Shown here: piece after piece, positions 26,987 to 27,862 of the stretch
How positions within the stretch are numbered: the stretch's first letter is position 1
Layout of the letters: each line of letters opens with the position of its first letter
Origin: a virus
Reading direction: 5' to 3' (one strand)
Virus record (IMG/VR): IMGVR_UViG_3300025000_000354
Coordinates: 1 to 27,862 of that record
DNA: 27,862 nucleotides
Made by a program: the position numbers and the translations under genes
The notes under the pieces: model-generated
Seen by the model: the letters and a program-made list of their open reading frames with translations, nothing else
Databases searched by the model: none
Told to the model about the DNA's origin: nothing

Positions 26987-27163
26987 ATGGCGGACGGTGA
27001 TGTCCGGATCTGCCTGGCGTGCAAGACACCAAGCATCGAGGATGACCGGGAGTGGGTGGATCCGCAGCGCTGTCCGCGCTGCGGATCCCTGTTTGACGAG
27101 ACGGTCGAGCGGCCCGGGCCGCAGGTGTTCCATTTTGTGATTCCCAAGGATATGCCGTCATGA
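26987..27163 (+). CDS. Small zinc-ribbon protein, 58 aa
   Basis: 58-aa protein from ATG 26987, 3 bases after the preceding stop, to TGA 27161. It has CLAC (residues 9-12) and CPRC (29-32), a typical zinc ribbon, and a C-terminal tail FHFVIPKDMPS. Overlaps the peptidase gene by 4 bases, which implies translational coupling. No strong ribosome site. Function unknown. Confidence 0.65.
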   Translation: MADGDVRICLACKTPSIEDDREWVDPQRCPRCGSLFDETVERPGPQVFHFVIPKDMPS

Positions 27164-27471
27164 TGTTGTCGGAAAAACAACAAAAATTTACTCATATGGT
27201 GGCCCTGCTGATTCTGCACGCCGAACAGCTGGGCTATGCCGTGACCTTTGGCGATGCCTATCGTGATAAGCGGGTCCCTTACGGCAGCGAGAAAAGTCTG
27301 CACCGGCAGCGGCTGGCCGTGGATCTCAATCTCTTCCGGGACGGGTTGTATCTATTTGCCACGGAGGCCCATCAGCCGCTTGGGGAATACTGGGAAAGTA
27401 TCGGCGGTACATGGGGCGGCCGGTTTTCCGACGGCAACCACTACAGCCTGGCGCATGAGGGGATGAAGTGA
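27160..27471 (+). CDS. M15-family peptidase (endolysin or virion-associated lysin)
   Basis: 103-aa protein matching the compact M15 D-alanyl-D-alanine peptidase fold: QQKFTHMVALLILHAEQLG and VTFGDAYRD, then KSLHRQRLAVDLNLF with zinc ligands His48 and Asp55, and FSDGNHYSLAHEG with the general base Asp91 (likely) and ligand His94. It would cut peptide cross-links of peptidoglycan. There is no signal peptide, so it is either released by a holin or carried in the virion. ATGATG allows a start at 27160 or 27163. Overlaps both neighbours by 4 bases. Confidence 0.85.
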   Translation: MMLSEKQQKFTHMVALLILHAEQLGYAVTFGDAYRDKRVPYGSEKSLHRQRLAVDLNLFRDGLYLFATEAHQPLGEYWESIGGTWGGRFSDGNHYSLAHEGMK

Positions 27472-27734
27472 AAATAGTAAAAATCACCCTGTGGGATGGT
27501 GGCGAGTATTACACCGACAATCAGGACAGCGGCTATATCCGCCGGTTCATCGAGCGGGCCAGGGTACTGTTTGCGGAGGAGGAGCGCGGCGCCGAGATGC
27601 TCGGCCAGCTTGACATCATGGAGATGACGGGCGAGAAGTACAGCGCATTACGAAAACAGCAGCCGACGGACGCGGCGGCGCTATTCGGGGAGGATGAAGA
27701 TGAGGGGCAAATCAGTGGAGGTAGCGGTGAATAA
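27468..27734 (+). CDS. Hypothetical protein, 88 aa, GTG start
   Basis: 88-aa protein whose GTG overlaps the peptidase stop by 4 bases. N-terminus MKIVKITLWDGGEYYTDNQD is beta-rich; a helix RRFIERARVLFAEEERGAEM follows, and the C-terminus is acidic and Gly-rich (FGEDEDEGQISGGSGE). It overlaps the next gene. No family recognised; the position suggests a head or tail accessory. Confidence 0.6.
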   Translation: MKIVKITLWDGGEYYTDNQDSGYIRRFIERARVLFAEEERGAEMLGQLDIMEMTGEKYSALRKQQPTDAAALFGEDEDEGQISGGSGE

Positions 27735-27862
27735 AATCAAGGAAAAACCAAGAACAAGCCTGCATTTCCCCAAGGATGGCGGGGTGACGCCGGAAGGCTT
27801 GTCTGATGTGGGGGTCGATGAGCGGGTAACCGTGGTGTTGAAAGGCAAGCTGGTCGGCATTA
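27727..27862 (+). CDS. Small phage protein, truncated by window end
   Basis: Frame open to the right edge. GTG 27727 has GGAGG at 27717-27721 with a 5-base spacer and overlaps the previous stop by 8 bases; ATG 27700 with GGGGAGG upstream is an alternative. Visible product: KIKEKPRTSLHFPKDGG, then VTPEGLSDVGVDERVTVVLK and GKLVGI, a beta-rich start resembling small phage proteins of the head-tail region. Function cannot be assigned from this fragment. Confidence 0.55.
   Translation, partial: MNKIKEKPRTSLHFPKDGGVTPEGLSDVGVDERVTVVLKGKLVGI

Overview
The window is the left two-thirds of a tailed-phage genome, almost certainly an integrated prophage, from a GC-rich Gram-negative host. Secreted small proteins with Sec signals, the style of the phage genes and the radical SAM gene suggest a Desulfobacterota/deltaproteobacterial host; this is inference, as no host gene or rRNA is visible. 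The order is integrase, repressor, replication, accessory genes, recombinase, terminase, portal, scaffold, capsid. No tRNA, CRISPR array or insertion sequence was seen.

Left arm, minus strand (1-2382): a tyrosine integrase cut by the window edge, three small exported proteins (one with a PD-(D/E)XK-like nuclease signature, one Cys-rich, one with a GTYVQPHYRS domain) and an S24-type autocleaving repressor. Their tight packing suggests a unit expressed in lysogens, with the exported proteins as lysogenic cargo. An operator region (2383-2518) separates this from the rightward Cro-like gene and a Bro-N antirepressor. The antirepressor's C-terminal domain resembles the C-terminus of the phage's own primase-helicase.

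Early region, plus strand (3660-12409): many small tightly overlapping genes (zinc ribbons, two HTH proteins, small membrane proteins), an 869-aa primase/SF3 helicase, a DEDD-type exonuclease and a P-loop protein with a MazG-like C-terminal half. No DNA polymerase is visible, so host polymerase is presumably recruited. From 12467 to 16098 the composition becomes more mosaic: a lower-GC gene with a duplicated 3' end, a Trp/Cys-rich protein, a radical SAM protein that seems to have lost an internal segment, a two-part conserved phage protein and a secreted phospholipase A2-like protein, closed by a strong terminator.

Middle control region (16210-19183): a minus-strand two-gene operon (Cys-rich peptide and a possible ribbon-helix-helix protein) with a long inverted repeat around its promoter; a mainly noncoding stretch with seven TGGACARG-type motifs and an AT-rich block (candidate origin); a serine recombinase with a palindrome over its promoter; a small membrane protein; and a 14-bp inverted repeat just ahead of the terminase.

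Late region, plus strand (19184-end): terminase small and large subunits, a zinc protein, portal, a small protein, scaffold, N4-gp56-like major capsid protein, a probable head accessory protein, connector-region unknowns, an M15 peptidase and small genes running off the right edge. The most striking unexplained element is at 23716-23856, in the leader of the scaffold/capsid genes: four tandem two-stem hairpins whose paired bases change together from copy to copy, ending directly at the scaffold ribosome binding site.
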